From contig CAOLHI010000079.1 of the NCBI GenBank assembly GCA_948474755.1, positions 1,364,001 to 1,428,000 of the forward strand: a stretch of 64,000 bases of DNA, read 5' to 3'. Shown piece after piece: positions 37,546-50,943 of the stretch. The position numbers and the translations under genes are program-made. How positions within the stretch are numbered: position 1 is the first letter of the stretch; each line of letters opens with the position of its first letter. The DNA is from Ctenosaura bakeri (taxonomy: Eukaryota > Chordata > Lepidosauria > Squamata > Iguanidae). Below the pieces are notes generated by a model that worked only from the letters and a program-made list of their open reading frames with translations, made no database searches and was not told the origin of the DNA.

Positions 37546-40500
37546 ATGAACTGTAAGAATAGCCCAGACTATCATCTTCTCCGTCCTGAAAGCATTAACT
37601 GATAACGAATTAATTTTTAGCTTAAAGCATGCAAGGTAGTATTAAACCAAGAATGTATGTGGTCTTCATAAACGAAATGTGTCCCTAAACACGTGGATTT
37701 TGAAGCTGTTTTTTTGAAGGAGGAGAGTGAAGGAGCTTTACATACGTTGATTGGGAGGCTGTTCCAAGTATAAGAGGCAGCATGGAAAGAGACAAAGTTG
37801 GGAGTGAGCAAAAACACAATGGGGAAATATGGACTGATGCTTTAGGATAAATTGCAAAGGGGGTGTTATCAAAAGATAGGGGATAAAGTTTTGGCCATCA
37901 CCCAATTTTACATACTCCAAATGAAGCAAACATTTTTCAGAAAAGTTCTCAGGGCTCTAAAAATAGATGGTATAAAATCTTTCAGGGCTTTGCCTACAGC
38001 AACATTCTCTTCACATTTCATTTCATTGGTCAAGTTCTTCGTTAGCCCAAATTTGCCCCAAAATCCTGATCTTCCCTTTTCAAGGACTGCATGATTCCTA
38101 AAGACTGGACAAGTACAATTGTACCCAGACCTTTAAATATTTTATACAGTATGTAGAGACTGTGAGGGCACAGGCAGAGACAGAGGTAGGGGAGCAATCT
38201 ATGAGAGAGATAATAAAGTTGCTGGATCTAGGATCGTGGAGTTGCCAGATTCTAGAATCCAGATTATCAGGTGCAAAAGTGCAAGAAAAGGTCTCCTGGT
38301 GAAAGCTGAGGGGTTAAGGCAATGGCCAGCAAGGAGCATAGCACAATATTCTGGGTTAATTTATATTTGTTCAGTAGTATGAGGCTTACTTCATGCGGAG
38401 TACTCTGATGCTGATCAAGGTACATATAGAAAAAAATGACAGAGGAGGCAGGTCCAATTATGCGTTTCCCCACAAAAAATTCACCTTGCCATGTGGGAGA
38501 AATTGTTTTGAGTGTGAAGGAACCATTGCACTGGCCCCATCCATACAGTCTGTTTTACACACATTCATGAAAAAGCTTGAGATTATATCATAGCATACTA
38601 TCTCTCCAATACTGCAGCTAAGCCTGAAGCTGGCCTTAGTCTGTGACAACTATGCAAAAATGCATCTTTAATGAGATGCATGATTTAGCTCAGGAAGTGA
38701 AGCATCAACAGTTCAAAGGACAAATGCATGCAAATACTGAAAGTGTTTATATGAAAATTGTTAGTAAACACACAGCCTAGGGGAGCGATAAGGTTATGGT
38801 GTGTTACATGGAAAAAGACACAAAAAGCTAGACAACACACTGAAATAAACACAATTTGCATTATAACTAAATAACAGCAGCCTGCAAGCAAACCAAAAAA
38901 ATGGTCGGTCATGTGGTATCTTTCTAAGAATGCAAGCAGTATTACAAGAGTGACTGAACATGTTTATTTTAGCAGCAAAACATTGTTTTGTGGTTGGTCT
39001 TAAAAAGCATCAACTCAATTGATGTAGAGGGTGTACGCATATAAAATGAAGTTATTCATAATGAGACTATGACATTTTTCAGCTATGAACTATACATTCA
39101 TTCCTTATGTAATTAACTTTGATGAGCAAAACTTCAAAAGTAAGTGGGTGCAAACTAGTAAATCTGTAAGAACAAGTCCACCAAATTAAATTATATGGTG
39201 CATGCAGTAGCATGAAGTCTCACAACTTCATATCATTTTGAACCAAATTTCTTTTTCTCTTTGAACACTCTGGACATGTATTTTCTTTGGCAGTAAACTG
39301 GTACTTATGACTTTCATTACGGATTCTCATCAGCCTTACCATTGTAAGCAATGCAGAATTTGTCATAGGCAAATGGAACTTTCATGTTAGTGTATTCCTG
39401 ATTTAGTATAATTTCAAATGATCAGGCAGGACAGAAGTTGTAGGAATACTTTTGTGGGAAATAATCACAAAATTATTCACAGCAAATGTTTGATATTTAT
39501 ACTATGCACAAGAATTCAGGAATACAAAATGAAGGCACATATAAAATCCCAACCTGAATATACAATACAATACAATATCTGAAATGGCTCTTTTAAATAC
39601 ATCTGCCACACTACATATTTTCATGCTCAAAATTTATAAAACACCTTTTGAGATCAAACTACATGAGTTACAAAAATCTGTGATATGATCTTCTGAAGTT
39701 TCTGTCTTTCTTCTTTAAAGTAGGTACCAGGACCCATAAACTGGATCATAGTCATGGAATTGGGAAGCCAGTAGTTGGAAAAGAAACCAGCAGTGGTCAT
39801 GCTGGCTAGGAGGTCTGGAGAGCTGTAGTCCAGATAACAGTCTTTTGCAACCTGTGGACTTTCCCAGTTGCTGTCTTCTGATCTCAGTCTCCTCACATAC
39901 CCTCAAAACCCTGTAATTTGTCTCAGTTAAGAAAGAAAGCTAAGGATACGCAGTCACAGGTCTCCTGAGTCTTCCCTCACTTTATGCCAATGAGTCATGA
40001 ATACAGAACCAAGGGTCAAAATTTGGAAAATAACAATACTGGTCACTAACAACTGAACTGAGGATGGGGAAAAAACCTCTCCATTTCTAAGAAATAGTTA
40101 ATTTTAAATGGAGTTATTATTTGGAAGAGAACAAAAACTACTGTTTCATTCCCCACATCATTCCAGAGCAAAAAGAAAAATTGGGATTTCTGATTGTATT
40201 ACATGCATGTCACAAAATCTGCATTCATATGATAATGACACATCACAGAATAGGCCAAGGTGAATTCAAACTGTGTGAGCAAAGCCACAGTAATCTCAGT
40301 CCCCACCACCACCATCTTTTTTTAAAGGCTGAGCTGGGAGACTTCTAGAAAAGAAGAATTCTGGAAACCTTTTGGCATTTTTCACTTACAAAAACAAATC
40401 AGGTATACCTCAGAAAAAGATTCCTTCACAGCATAACTGAATAAATTAATCTCTGGTGCATGCAAGGAAGATTTCCATTTTCCAACTATACAAATGAAAC

Positions 40501-40612
40501 CAGCACTTTAAAATGACAAGGATTTTTAATTTATTCTGACTCCAAGATTCAGGTTTTTTCCCCCCCTTAGTGCACACTTTTGGAGCCCCCTTTTGAACAA
40601 ATAGGAAATCTA

Positions 40613-40774
<162 letters not shown>

Positions 40775-42128
40775 TCAATATTTCTGTCCTCACAAATACA
40801 CCATTTCCATTTAATTTGCCAGGATATATAGTACGTAATATATGTTACTAATGCATCTCAGAACAATTGCAGCAGAACACTTCTCATCTCAAATTGGCCT
40901 CATGGAGCAACAGAGGATTATAATGGGATTCTATTGACTGCACTAGGAAGCTTAGTGTTAGGGGAAGTTATTCTGGCTGAATTTCAATTACTTGGCTTGA
41001 GATTCAAGAGAACATTAATCCTACTATTAGCAAAAAGTTCCTCTAATTTAGGAATGGACACTTTTTCTCAACTCGATGGCTAAGCTGTCTCCAGGCAAAA
41101 CCATGTTGGACATTACATATTGATGGAGGACACCCAGTCCATAGCCTAGTAGCAGGACCACATCCAAAGATGGGTGGAGCCATGGGACTGCCCAGATTCC
41201 ATCCTTTTATTCTCTCACTCTCTCAATATGTTTTATACAGAGAGAGACAGAGAGAGAGACTGAAATAAATACATTCACACACAAATACAGACACACAATC
41301 ATCCTGAAAACTATTAAAAACTTAATAATTTGTGGGGTGGGGTGAGGAGAAGGAAAGTCTATTTTCTCCAATCACAGAGATAAGATTTGCAGTGGGAAAC
41401 AGCTCCAATCAGTTGTGTAGGGATGTGGGGGCGGGGGGGGAATTCACCCCAGGCAGCAATGTTTCTGGGGCATCCTGGCCCGTAGCCACGCTCCCGCGTG
41501 CCCTGGCCAAGCCCCCATGCACCCCAGCCACCCCCTTCATGCTGTAGCCCTCCTCTCCCCTCCACACACACTCCAAGCTCTGCCACTGTCTCCAGTCATG
41601 GAGATCAGACTGACCTTGCCTGAGATGGAATGAAGCTTGTGAGCAAGACTGCAGACATCCCATGGGCCAAATCTAGTCTACAGCTTAGAGGTTCTCTATC
41701 CCTGCTCTAACTCTACAAGGAAAACATAGGTGTTGATAAGATAGTGAGAAAACATCTAGGTTATCTTCCTGAAACCTGCTAAATACTAAACCTCTACACC
41801 AGCAAGATTTTTCCCATTTTGTACAGAAGTAAGCTGGAAATGTTTTCACAGACTTTCTATGGTTTTCTGTGCCCACTGTTACTTGCTTCTCCAGTTTTAA
41901 CTACAGAAGGTAAAAATGCTGTTGTTAGACAAACTTGTGTATTATCAGCTCAGTTCACTTAACAGTGGGCTGCATCTAAAGGTGCTCTTCACACAGAATG
42001 ACTGCACTCCTTGCACTGGAGTGTTCTGTGAAAACAACAGAACTAAATTTAAATATGATCTTCTGTTTGCAGAACCCCTTGCACAAATAGAAGTACAAAA
42101 ACTACCACAGAGCCTCCCTACTGCAAGC

Positions 42129-42489
42129 TAGTCATCCCTTCACATTCGTTAGGGTTAGGGGCACAGGACCCCCGTGAATGTGGAAAAACCGAGAATAACT
42201 CTAGGCCCTCTCAAACCATATTTAACATACACAAAAAAAGTATGATCACCATAGTCAACACACTGTGGATTCCTTTGAGGCATGAGGGTTCCTTCACAAG
42301 GCAGAAGTGGGGGGGGGGCTCCACACCATTTTTAGTAGGGACTTACTAGCCTTGTTCACAGTTTCTCAGTCTCACGAGGCTTGCAGCCCCTATTAAAAAT
42401 GGCATAGGGTAGCAGCAGGGCTGACAGCAAATAATCTGTGAATAATCAAATCCGCAAAAGTGAAACCCACAAATGTGGAGGGCTGACTG
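42129..42489. mobile_element. Tigger-like MITE, second copy of the 382-bp family
   Basis: GTCATCCCTTCACATTCG at the left and GGAGGGCTGACTG then TA at the right. The interior GGATTCCTTTGAGGCATGAG and AATCCGCAAAAGTGAAACC matches 19475-19856. Confidence 0.72.
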
Positions 42490-44114
42490 TATTATTTAAC
42501 TCTATTATTTAACTCTTACACGTGGCTGTTTTCCTTTATCTTATGGTTCTTTGGACCAGCCTCTCTTGTTTAGACCTCAAGCAATCAGTTTGTACAATAG
42601 CACAGTATCAATAAAAGTCTAATACAGAAAGCTGAAAACCATATCCTCAGAACTGTGAGAAAACAGCGTGAAGCAGCCAGGTGCAATGCCTGCTGCTTTA
42701 AAAGAAATAAGAAGGAACTACTAAATGATGCTGTATATCCTTGTTCAGACATGCACATGAACTCTCATACGTACCCAAAAAACCAGTAAATGTTGGGAAT
42801 TTTTTCAGAGGCATGGCATGTACTTGGCAGATTACACACTGTGCTAAAGTTGAGAAATGAACTCACAAACAAAGATTGAGAATGAGTAACAGAAGTTTTA
42901 TTCTACCACCATTTTTCACAGGAGGGAGAAATGACCAATTAGCATACCAAACTCTAATCCTGAAGCAGTAGACTTTTCCCAGCGGCAAAAGCAGAGTAAA
43001 AGAAAGAGGTGGGAATTATGTTTAACCAAATAAGGAGTGGGAAAGGAATTAAGGGAGAAGGAGAGTAAGCACAACAGGAAAAGTTGAACTTCCAAAGGAA
43101 CAGGGTGAGTCATGTAAAGCAAAGAATGAATAGGCTTAGAGCTTGATTGGACAACTACTGGCTCTCCAGATACTGGAGAATTTGGCTAAGCTGGCTAGGG
43201 CTGATGGGAATTTCAGTCCACTAACATCTAGAAAGATGTAGAACAGTATCGAGGGAAGAAATAAAGGCAGAGAAAGTATATTACTTAGTTTCAAAATAGG
43301 GAAAACAAAGCCTTTTTTGCTTTTTATTAGGTTACATTTATTTTGAAACTCAAATCAAGCAGAGGCTACTCCAGTGTTTTGACACATTAATGGATAATTA
43401 CTTAAGTCCAAAACACACTGTGGTCTTTAATCCCATTACTAAGTGGCTAGTACAGGTGACAACTGGAAGTCTGGTTACCAGCGAAACATGTATCAGGGAC
43501 CCAGAAAATGACACAGTGTAGGACACACTCCAAAAACAGAATTTGGAATGAAGAGCATCTGAAAAAAAAAATCTCCTCTTAGGAACTGACATGCCTGAAG
43601 AAAATAACAAACACTTGCAGGGGCAAGGGAACTTAGTAAAAGAGACAAGGCAAAAAAATTAACTGAGAGTTGGGAGTACCTAGCTCAAGACCCTATATAA
43701 ACTTGCCACAATACTTCTGCTCCAAGCTTGGCCAAATCACAGGAAAACCCACTGAGACAGAGCCCACGGCTTAAAGAGATCCTGCACTCCACTTGGTAGA
43801 CCACCAAGATGCACAGCCCAACAAATGTGTCTATACTGATAAGTCCCCTCACATCTCTCTTATGATAAGTCTGTAGGCTCCCAATGTAGTGAAATGGATG
43901 CAATCATTGGAGCCAACAAGAATTTTATAAGATCTGAGACTCTATCAGAGCATACAGAGCCACAAGATAGTGCAACTCTGACAATACACATTTGGCCTCA
44001 GAGCAGAGGGAAAGGCTAAAAGCAGATAATAAGGTACCGGTAAGCTAGGTGACCTCTGTGAGACTCAATGAAGGCTGGGCTCCATACAGGGGGATTTGAA
44101 GAATCTCCAGAATA

Positions 44115-44205
44115 CAGTCAACCATCCGTATGCACTGGGATTTGCTTCTAACTATGGTTGGTTGAATCTTTGGATGTAGAATCCGTGGATATGGAAGGCC
44201 AAATG
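44115..44205. mobile_element. 91-bp TA-flanked mini-element
   Basis: CAGTCAACCATCCGTATGC at one end and GGATATGGAAGGCCAAATG at the other, each next to TA. The two ends are roughly inverted copies. Confidence 0.55.
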
Positions 44206-44359
44206 TATTCCAGAGGATGGTCAAGAGTGGTCAGGAAATTCTTGTACTCAGTTATGGCTAGATAGTTTGAAGAGACAATGATTTCTTGCATACTCAGGAT
44301 GAAGTAAAACAAAAGAGCTTCCCAGAGATTCCTTGATTAAATTAACCCTGGCTAAGTAT

Positions 44360-45997
44360 TACTTCCCACCACTGTACTACCTTTCCATGGTGGACTGTGT
44401 GCTTCTGTGAGGGAAGACACTATGCTGATGGCAGCAGTGCTGTTAGGAGGGACTATCGTGTCAAACCGACTTTTATTTACGTGCAAGACTGAATGTGCCA
44501 GACACCTACTAAGCGGTAGCAGTAGTGCAAGGTGACAGTGGTGGAGGATCTCTCAGAGACAACAGTGGTTCTAACATTTGTTATTACTGTGCAGAAGAAA
44601 GGAATGGTAAACTGTTCCTGGAGCCTTTTACCTTGAAAACCTTATGATGAGATAATTCAAAATGAAAAAAATGAGACTCCCAGCTTGAAAGACACTCAAT
44701 AAGCTACGGAGGAAGAACAGAGAACAATTACAAGTACAGCTGTGCTAATGATGCAACTGGACTCACACCAAAAGGACATTCAGCTGTTGACATGCTTAGA
44801 GGGAAAAGGAAAGTAGAAAGCTGTACAACACATATTATAGGAACATGGAATGTGATAAGCATAAATCAGGGGAGATCGTAAAACAAGAAAAGGAACATAT
44901 AAACTTGCAGTACTTGGGGTGAGCAAACTAAAGTGGGCAGGAATGGGACATTTTGAGACAGATAGCTACACAATGTTTTACCCAAGAAATGAAAATCTAA
45001 GAAGAAATGGGGTGGCATTAATAGAGATGAGAAACATAGCAAAAGCAATCAAAGGATACAATGCAAAATCTGACTGAATAAAATCATAAGACTTTGAGGA
45101 AAACCCCATCAATATAACCACAATACAAGTTTATGCTCCAACTACAGAGGAAGAAGAGGAAGAAACTGAAGGTGTCCACATGGGAGCTAAGGAGGAACTT
45201 GATCAGTCGTCAAAACAGGACATGTTGATAAACACAGGTAATTGGAGCATAAAAGCTGGAAACAGACTGTAGGATAATTTAGCCTAGGATCAAGAAATGA
45301 AACAGGAGAGTGACTGATTGAATTCTGTGAAGCCAACAGTTTGTTCATGGCAAAAGCATTCTTCAGGCAATCAGAGAGGTGATTACATACATGTGTATCA
45401 CCTGATAGCCAATACAGAAATCAGATACACTGCTAATTGGAAGCAGAAGATGGAGAAGATCCATTCTCTCTGCAAAGCAAGACCAGGAGCAGAGTGTGAC
45501 ACAGATCATGAACTGCTAATATCAAAAATTAGAATAAAGCTGAAAAAGAACACTAAATCAATCAGTGTACCAAAACACAACCTAAGGAACAACCCTACAG
45601 AATTTAAAGATAATGTAAAAAACAGGTTTGCACAATTAAGTCTAACTGACTGGGACACAAAACTCTGGACTGAAACCAGGTGCATTGTGAGGGAAGAATG
45701 CAAAACGACACTATTTTGCTGCCAAAAACAAAGAAAATCCTCACTGAATGACAGATGAAATTCTTCAAGCAGTTAAGGACAGATGAGAAGCAAAAGAAAA
45801 AGGGGAAAGAAATAGGGTCAGAACCCTGAATGCAACTATTCAGTGACTTGTGCACAGGGCCAAAAAGAGCTACTATAACAGTCACTCAGAGAAACAGAAA
45901 ATGACAACATAAAGGTCGAACAGGGAACCTCTTCCACAAGATCTGAGAGACCAAAGAGAAATTTTAACCACGAGTGGGGATGCTGTATGACCACCAG
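44360..45997 (+). mobile_element. RTE/BovB-like LINE, 5' part with endonuclease region
   Basis: With frame changes the plus strand gives an apurinic endonuclease-like start (GTWNVISINQGRS-like near 44843-44880). It continues with KLKWAGMGHFETD, ENLRRNGVALI, an ITTIQVYAPT block, the ARPGAECDTDHELLISKIRI stretch near 45480-45535 and ELWTE-like residues. This order is that of RTE-clade ORF2. The 4-bp TSD-like context and stops show an old copy. The element continues after the solo LTR at 46896. It is the class of LINE whose tail is shared by Sauria SINEs. Confidence 0.78.
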
Positions 45998-46890
45998 TGT
46001 CAGGGGCATGGCCCCGGCTGGGCCTGTCGCTGCCCCTGAGGCCGCCGCTGAAGCGGCGGCGGCCGACGGGGCTTCCACGGAGGCCGCCGCAGCCGACGGG
46101 GCCTGTGCAGAGGCCGCCGCGGCCGACGGGGCCTGCGCAGAGGCCGCCACGGCTGAGGGGCCTTGCCTGGAGGCCGCTGTGGCCGACGGCTCGGGCCTGG
46201 TGGCCGTGGGAGAGGCTGCCGGGCCTGGAGCCACTTACCTAGAGGCTGCAGGCTCGAGTCCCTCATCGTCGGCCGGCTTGCCGGGGTGGGCGGGTCCCGG
46301 GCCTGCTCCCGGAGCTCTGCCCACCCGCGGCCCCAATCCACGGGAGGCCTGGGAGTCTGCCTGTGGCTCCGATCCGGAGGAGGCTGATGCCTCCGCCTCG
46401 CCTCCTCTTTTCCAGCAGCGGCGGCAGGCCAAGGAGGCCGTCCGCCATCCCGGCGCCTGCTGGAGAGGAGGCGACGGGCAGAGAGCTCGCAGCTGTGAGG
46501 CACAGCACAGCTGCAAGCCCTCAGCCACATGGCCACACCTGATTGGCCGGCGCCTGGCTTGGAGGGCTATTTGAGGCAGGCGCCGGGCTGGGGAAGGCAC
46601 GGAGCAATAACTGTCGGTCAACCGTGGTCCTGTTGTCCGTGCCTTGTTCCTGCCCGCGCCTAAGACCAGTCCTCCTGTTCGCCTTGGTGAAGTAACCTGC
46701 CTTATGTACTTTAACAGCCTGTGTTTATTTCTGTTAGGACTGAGTGGAAGCCCTGCCTGCATTAAGGACTATTTCTGTTAAGACTGTGTAGAAGCCTGCT
46801 TGCTTTGTACTTTTGAGTTTTGACTGCATTAAAGCCCTTCACCTCTAACCTGCTCCCTTGCCGCTGCCTGACCACCGCCTGGCACTGACA
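45998..46890 (+). repeat. CpG-rich solo LTR
   Basis: 893 bp starting TGTCAGGGGCATGG and ending GGCACTGACA, so the ends form the inverted pair TGTCAG/CTGACA. A 5-bp duplication ACCAG flanks it (45993-45997 and 46891-46895). It interrupts the RTE element cleanly. The first half is very GC- and CpG-rich with 30-bp repeats; the second half is AT-richer and has ATTAAA-type signals near 46827. No internal region or second LTR is present, so it is a recombination product of a longer LTR element. It is antisense to CDK19 if, as the signals suggest, it reads on the plus strand. Confidence 0.85.
46038..46229 (+). repeat. 30-bp tandem repeats in the solo LTR
   Basis: Units starting GAGGCCGCCGC recur exactly every 30 bases from 46080 (46110, 46140, 46170, 46200), with a longer first unit at 46038. 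Because 30 is divisible by three, they give long open frames rich in Ala, Glu and Gly on several frames. I take these as by-products. Confidence 0.85.
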
Positions 46891-46895
46891 ACCAG

Positions 46896-47300
46896 GGAAA
46901 TATACTGCATGATCAAGAAGAAATAAAATGATGATGGAAACAATACACTGAAGAACTATATAAAAGAGACAAACTCATTCAAGGAAGAACCACTTGAAGA
47001 TGAACCTACAATTTTAGAAAGTGAAGTGGAAGCTGCGCTCAGAGCCCTTGAGAGAAATAAATCACCAGGAACAGATGGCATACCAATAGAGCTGTTTGGA
47101 ACCTCAAAGCTCTCTGGGCAGTTGCATGTATATGTACGGGGGAGCAAAACAAAACCTTTAGGGACTTCACAGTCAACATTATGGACATACAGATTTCGTG
47201 AAGACAAAGTCTGGTAAATTTCAAAGCTGTCATTACTACCATTAGAATCCTTTTATTCTGACCTGTCATAATTCCTTTACTCTGAACAAACTCATTTCAG
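46896..47300 (+). mobile_element. RTE/BovB-like LINE, continuation into RT
   Basis: EVEAALRALERNKSPGTDGI followed by PIELFG (near 47018-47100) is the start of the RTE reverse transcriptase domain. It lies downstream in the same order as the part before the solo LTR. The end is uncertain. Confidence 0.75.
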
Positions 47301-49423
47301 ACAAGGTGCCAAGATGATGCCGAGAGAAATACAAGTTGCAGGATACATGTACATAGACATTACGACTGAGCTCAGTATCAAAGGTGATACTGCACAAACT
47401 CAGGAATATGTATCTCTATATACTGACAGAAACTACAGAGCTGATACTGCTTTGCCTTCGTGTTTTCATAGTGGAAGAGAAGATCTTTAAAAAAAAAAAT
47501 GTTTCTCCTTTAGCACACATGCCTTTGTTAAAGAAAGAAGGAAAGAAAAATTGTCATTGTTCCCGATCAGGAAAAGCACAATGAATACTCACTGCCTGCG
47601 ACTAGGATTGCACGTTCATGGGGCCTTGATATAATCTGAAGCAGTCACTTTGGCTCCATGGGACATATACACAGATAGGAATTTGCTCACCAGTATTTGC
47701 TGCTAAGTTCTCACGTACTTACAACATATTTTCTGTCACTAGACTCCATATTTCCTCAGTAGACATAATGTCCCAATGGCATTCTTCAGTGAAAGGTTAC
47801 AGATACAAAATACTCTCTATATCCCTTTAAGGGGCAGAGGCCATTATGCTGAGGCTTGGCTTGTAGAACAATAGGTAGTAAAACCCGAAGAACTGAAGCC
47901 AAGTCCCTCCTATATCATCAGGCCCATTTGGAACATATATATCTGACAAGAGAAGTATCCTTCCTTCATCTTCTCTCCCTAGCCCTCTCTCATTACCCAT
48001 TTCTGTGTGTGCTAGGTGATTTCACCTAGACTTCATTACTTCCACACACAAGAAATAATGATTGGCTTGAATCAGGGATGGGTATCATGCAGCTCCCAGG
48101 CTACATGCACTCCTGTACTCATTTTCTGCATCTCCTACTTCCAAATTTGACAGTGTAATATGTTCTGAAGCACACTTGTTTTGAAACAAGACATGTGGAA
48201 AGCATATTCCTTACTTTATAGCCAACTCCTGCTCCTAGAAGTCCCTTGGAAGCACAACTCTGCTTTAAATAAAAGCAAAGTAACTTTTTTTAATGTGGAA
48301 GTACTTCAAGCCACAAGTCTCCTCCCCTTTTTTCTTCTTTGATTTTTTGACTGGCATCTCCATTCAGATTAGTAACTAAGTAAGGTATGGAAAATATTAA
48401 ATGATTTCAATAATTAGCCTCAATCAGCAAAACCATCAATTAGAAAACCCCATGCTTTAATTTCTTTGGTTCAAAGTTTAAGTTGATATTCTTAAGGCAG
48501 ATTGAGAGCAAGCAACTCTTTAAAATGTTATTTTGGTTGTAATATGTTATTCTAACATGGAATGAAAACACAAGTATTGAAGACGGGTTCTCTTTCAATC
48601 GGTAAGTAGTTATCAGATTTCACTTTCTTTCCTTTCCTCCAACGGCCTCAATACGGATGTTTGGACAATATGGAGATTTCTACATATTTAAATATGTCAA
48701 ATAAAAAGTAAGCAGTTGATAAAAAAAATTATTACATTAGCTGATTAGGTTAAAACCAAGCATCCCCTTTTCAGTACAACAGTATCTGTTTGGGAACACC
48801 TGAACTCGCTGAGTCACTGGTCATGTCATTGAGCTCTACAGCAGTGCAAGAGAAAACTTACTGCTGTCAAGTGTAAAATACTACCAACTCTGTTTCCTAG
48901 CAACCCATACAGATATGTATCACCAACTTGGCAAAAACCTGTATGTACTGCAAAAGGTTGGATGCAGAGTGGAGAGACAGAACATTCACACCCAAGCAGT
49001 TGCTGTTCAGTGTCTGATAGGTTCAGATAGATGATTATTTCCCATGGTTCCCATGGCAGGCAGAGAGGGAGCACATGGAGAGAAGTACCTGCGCATGTTG
49101 GACTACTCCTCTCCTCTTCTTTAACACTGAGGACTACCATGCGCAACAGGCCAAGTAGGGGGAGAACTGAAAGACTAAGCAGATTTTGTTGTTGTCATCT
49201 GCCATTGTGTCAGCTTCTGGTTACATCGACTCTACAAATAAGAAACTTCCAAGGGAATAGGGGACCTCCAATTGAGGTAGTGGCTCACAATTCAGTACAC
49301 ACCAAACACCAAAATCCACAAAAATGAGGGTTTTATCTCACCATATATATTGAACAGCTCAGATATGCAGGTTTGTCTGTATTACAAACACTACTTTCAT
49401 TTGTTTTATGACCACTGCCTGTA

Positions 49424-49976
49424 CAGTGGCACCTCCACTTTTGCAAGGGTTCAGGGTGCAGAATCTTTGCAAGAGTGACAAAACTGCAAATAACTCCCAC
49501 CACAATCCTCCTCCCATTCCCTTCCAGGGCTCTCCCCTCCCATTCCCTTGCCTTCCATGTGCCAGGGCTGGAGGCAAGGGAATGGGAGGGGGTGCTCTTG
49601 AAGGGAGAAGGAAGGAACATGTATGATTCCCTCCCATTCCCTAGCACTTTGTTTTGGCGCTCCGTGTTCTCAGTGCAGGAGTCTGAAGTGAGGCAATGGG
49701 AGCAGGGAGCTCCCCCTCCACCATTCCCTTGCCTTTTGCCTTGGTGCGAGTTCTCAGCTACAGGGCCAGAAGCAAAAGAATGGGAGGTGGAGCTCCAGAG
49801 GGGAAAAAGAAGGAACATGCACATAACCTCCCCCTCTTTCCCTTGCCTTTTGCCCAGGTACTTGCCTGCCTTCTCTATTTCCAGCAAAATGCAAGGGAAT
49901 GGGAGGAAGGCACATGCACGCCTCACAAATAATCAAATTTGCAAAATTCAAATTTGCAAATGTGGAGTGAGGAACA
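49424..49976. mobile_element. Tigger-like MITE with purine/pyrimidine-rich interior
   Basis: TA then CAGTGGCACCTCCACTTTTG at the left. AATAATCAAATTTGCAAAA near the right end is shared with 58297-58571. The interior repeats CCATTCCCTTGCC-type words on both strands and creates ORFs up to 197 codons that are not genes. Confidence 0.65.
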
Positions 49977-50154
49977 TACTATTTTGCATTTCGATTGCTT
50001 CTGGCCCATCTATTTCTATCCTCCACCCTTCACCTAAAGGCTAATTTCTACTTAGATTGGGGGAAAAACTTTTCATCACTACACATGTGTTAACCCATCC
50101 ATCTAAACTGAAGTATCTTTATCACCTTTCAATGACTGCTAATGACTACTGTTA

Positions 50155-50540
50155 GTGTCCTGCACTGGCAGCCTGCCAAGGCTTCACATCTGTGTAATCA
50201 GCAGTAACTAGGAAACAGTGTTTGTTAAACCCATTCAAAAGCAGTCCAGGGCTTCCGAGTCTGAATTCACCAAGACTCCAGGAAAAGTGTGTGCACAAGC
50301 AGAATCTATAGTCCAGGCAAAGGTCCAAGGTCTGAAAAACATGAGCAGAGAATGCAGGAATCAGCAAGGCTGCCACCACCAACAGAGTAAGTAGATTCCA
50401 GCAGCTTTCTGCCATCCTGACCTCTGATTATATAGCTTCAGTGTCCTGTGGCCTAATTAAACAAGCTCTTCTTTTTCCACCTGCACTGGCTACTGTAAGT
50501 ACTGTCCCTCTCACGTCTCTAGGATATGGTTGTTGGCAAG
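50155..50540 (-). repeat. Probable LTR of a Gypsy-type element (partial or solo)
   Basis: Read on the minus strand there is a TATA-like box CTATATAATC near 50430-50439 and a 3' end GCCAGTGCAGGACA at 50155. The CAGACCTTGGAC and GAAGCCTTGGCAG words inside resemble reptile LTRs. The start and the target duplication were not found. The 87-codon ORF with a signal-like start is judged incidental. Confidence 0.4.
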
Positions 50541-50664
50541 AATCTGGGTCTTGGGGAAGGGGCATGGCAGTTGGGAATATAGCCTGCTGGTAACTTTTTC
50601 CTATCTATTCCTCCACACACATGCCTGAGCTTAGCACAAGAGTAAATGTGTAAATGCATCCAAG

Positions 50665-50770
50665 TGAGGCTACGTTCCATGCATCAGATGAAGTGGGCTG
50701 GAGTCTACAAAAGCCTACATCAAATAAAACATGTTAGTCTGTAAGATGCTACATGACTAGTTTTTGATGG
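50665..50770 (+). repeat. Dispersed repeat 3' end, family unassigned
   Basis: GATGAAGTGGGCTGGAGTCT, then AACATGTTAGTCTGTAAGAT is a phrase I recognise as very common in reptile and other vertebrate genomes. I cannot name the element with certainty. Confidence 0.45.
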
Positions 50771-50782
50771 CACCAGATTAAG

Positions 50783-50943
50783 GGTTATTTATATTGGGAA
50801 GATTTGCCACTGCCTTCCTCTGAGGCTGAGAGGGTATGACTTGCTCAAAGCCATCCAGCTGGTTTCCATGGCCAAGAGGTGATTCAAATCCTGGTCTCCA
50901 GAACCAGTCCAATGTTCAAACCACTACACCACACTGGCTCTAT
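50783..50943 (-). mobile_element. Sauria-type SINE, head and body
   Basis: On the minus strand: GAGCCAGTGTGGTGTAGTGG head, CCAGGATTTGAATCACC, CATGGAAACCAGCTGG and TCAGCCTCAGAGGAAGGCAG. The tail is missing. Confidence 0.8.

Noticed and set aside
45987..46574. Long GC-rich ORFs (up to 195 codons) in both directions
   Set aside because: They come from 30-bp GC repeats inside an LTR with clear ends and target duplication. Ala/Gly/Pro-rich translations exist on several frames at once and show no domain.
46000..46600. CpG-rich block as CDK19 exon 1 or promoter
   Set aside because: It lies downstream of exon 2 in the gene direction, has no MDYDF or GRGTYG coding sequence, and is bounded by LTR ends.
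49333..49926. 197-codon minus-strand ORF
   Set aside because: It overlaps a TA-flanked MITE with repeated CCATTCCC-type words, and equally long ORFs exist on the other strand.
50152..50415. 87-codon ORF with a signal-peptide-like start
   Set aside because: It lies in a probable LTR; its reading is explained by common LTR words and there is no domain.
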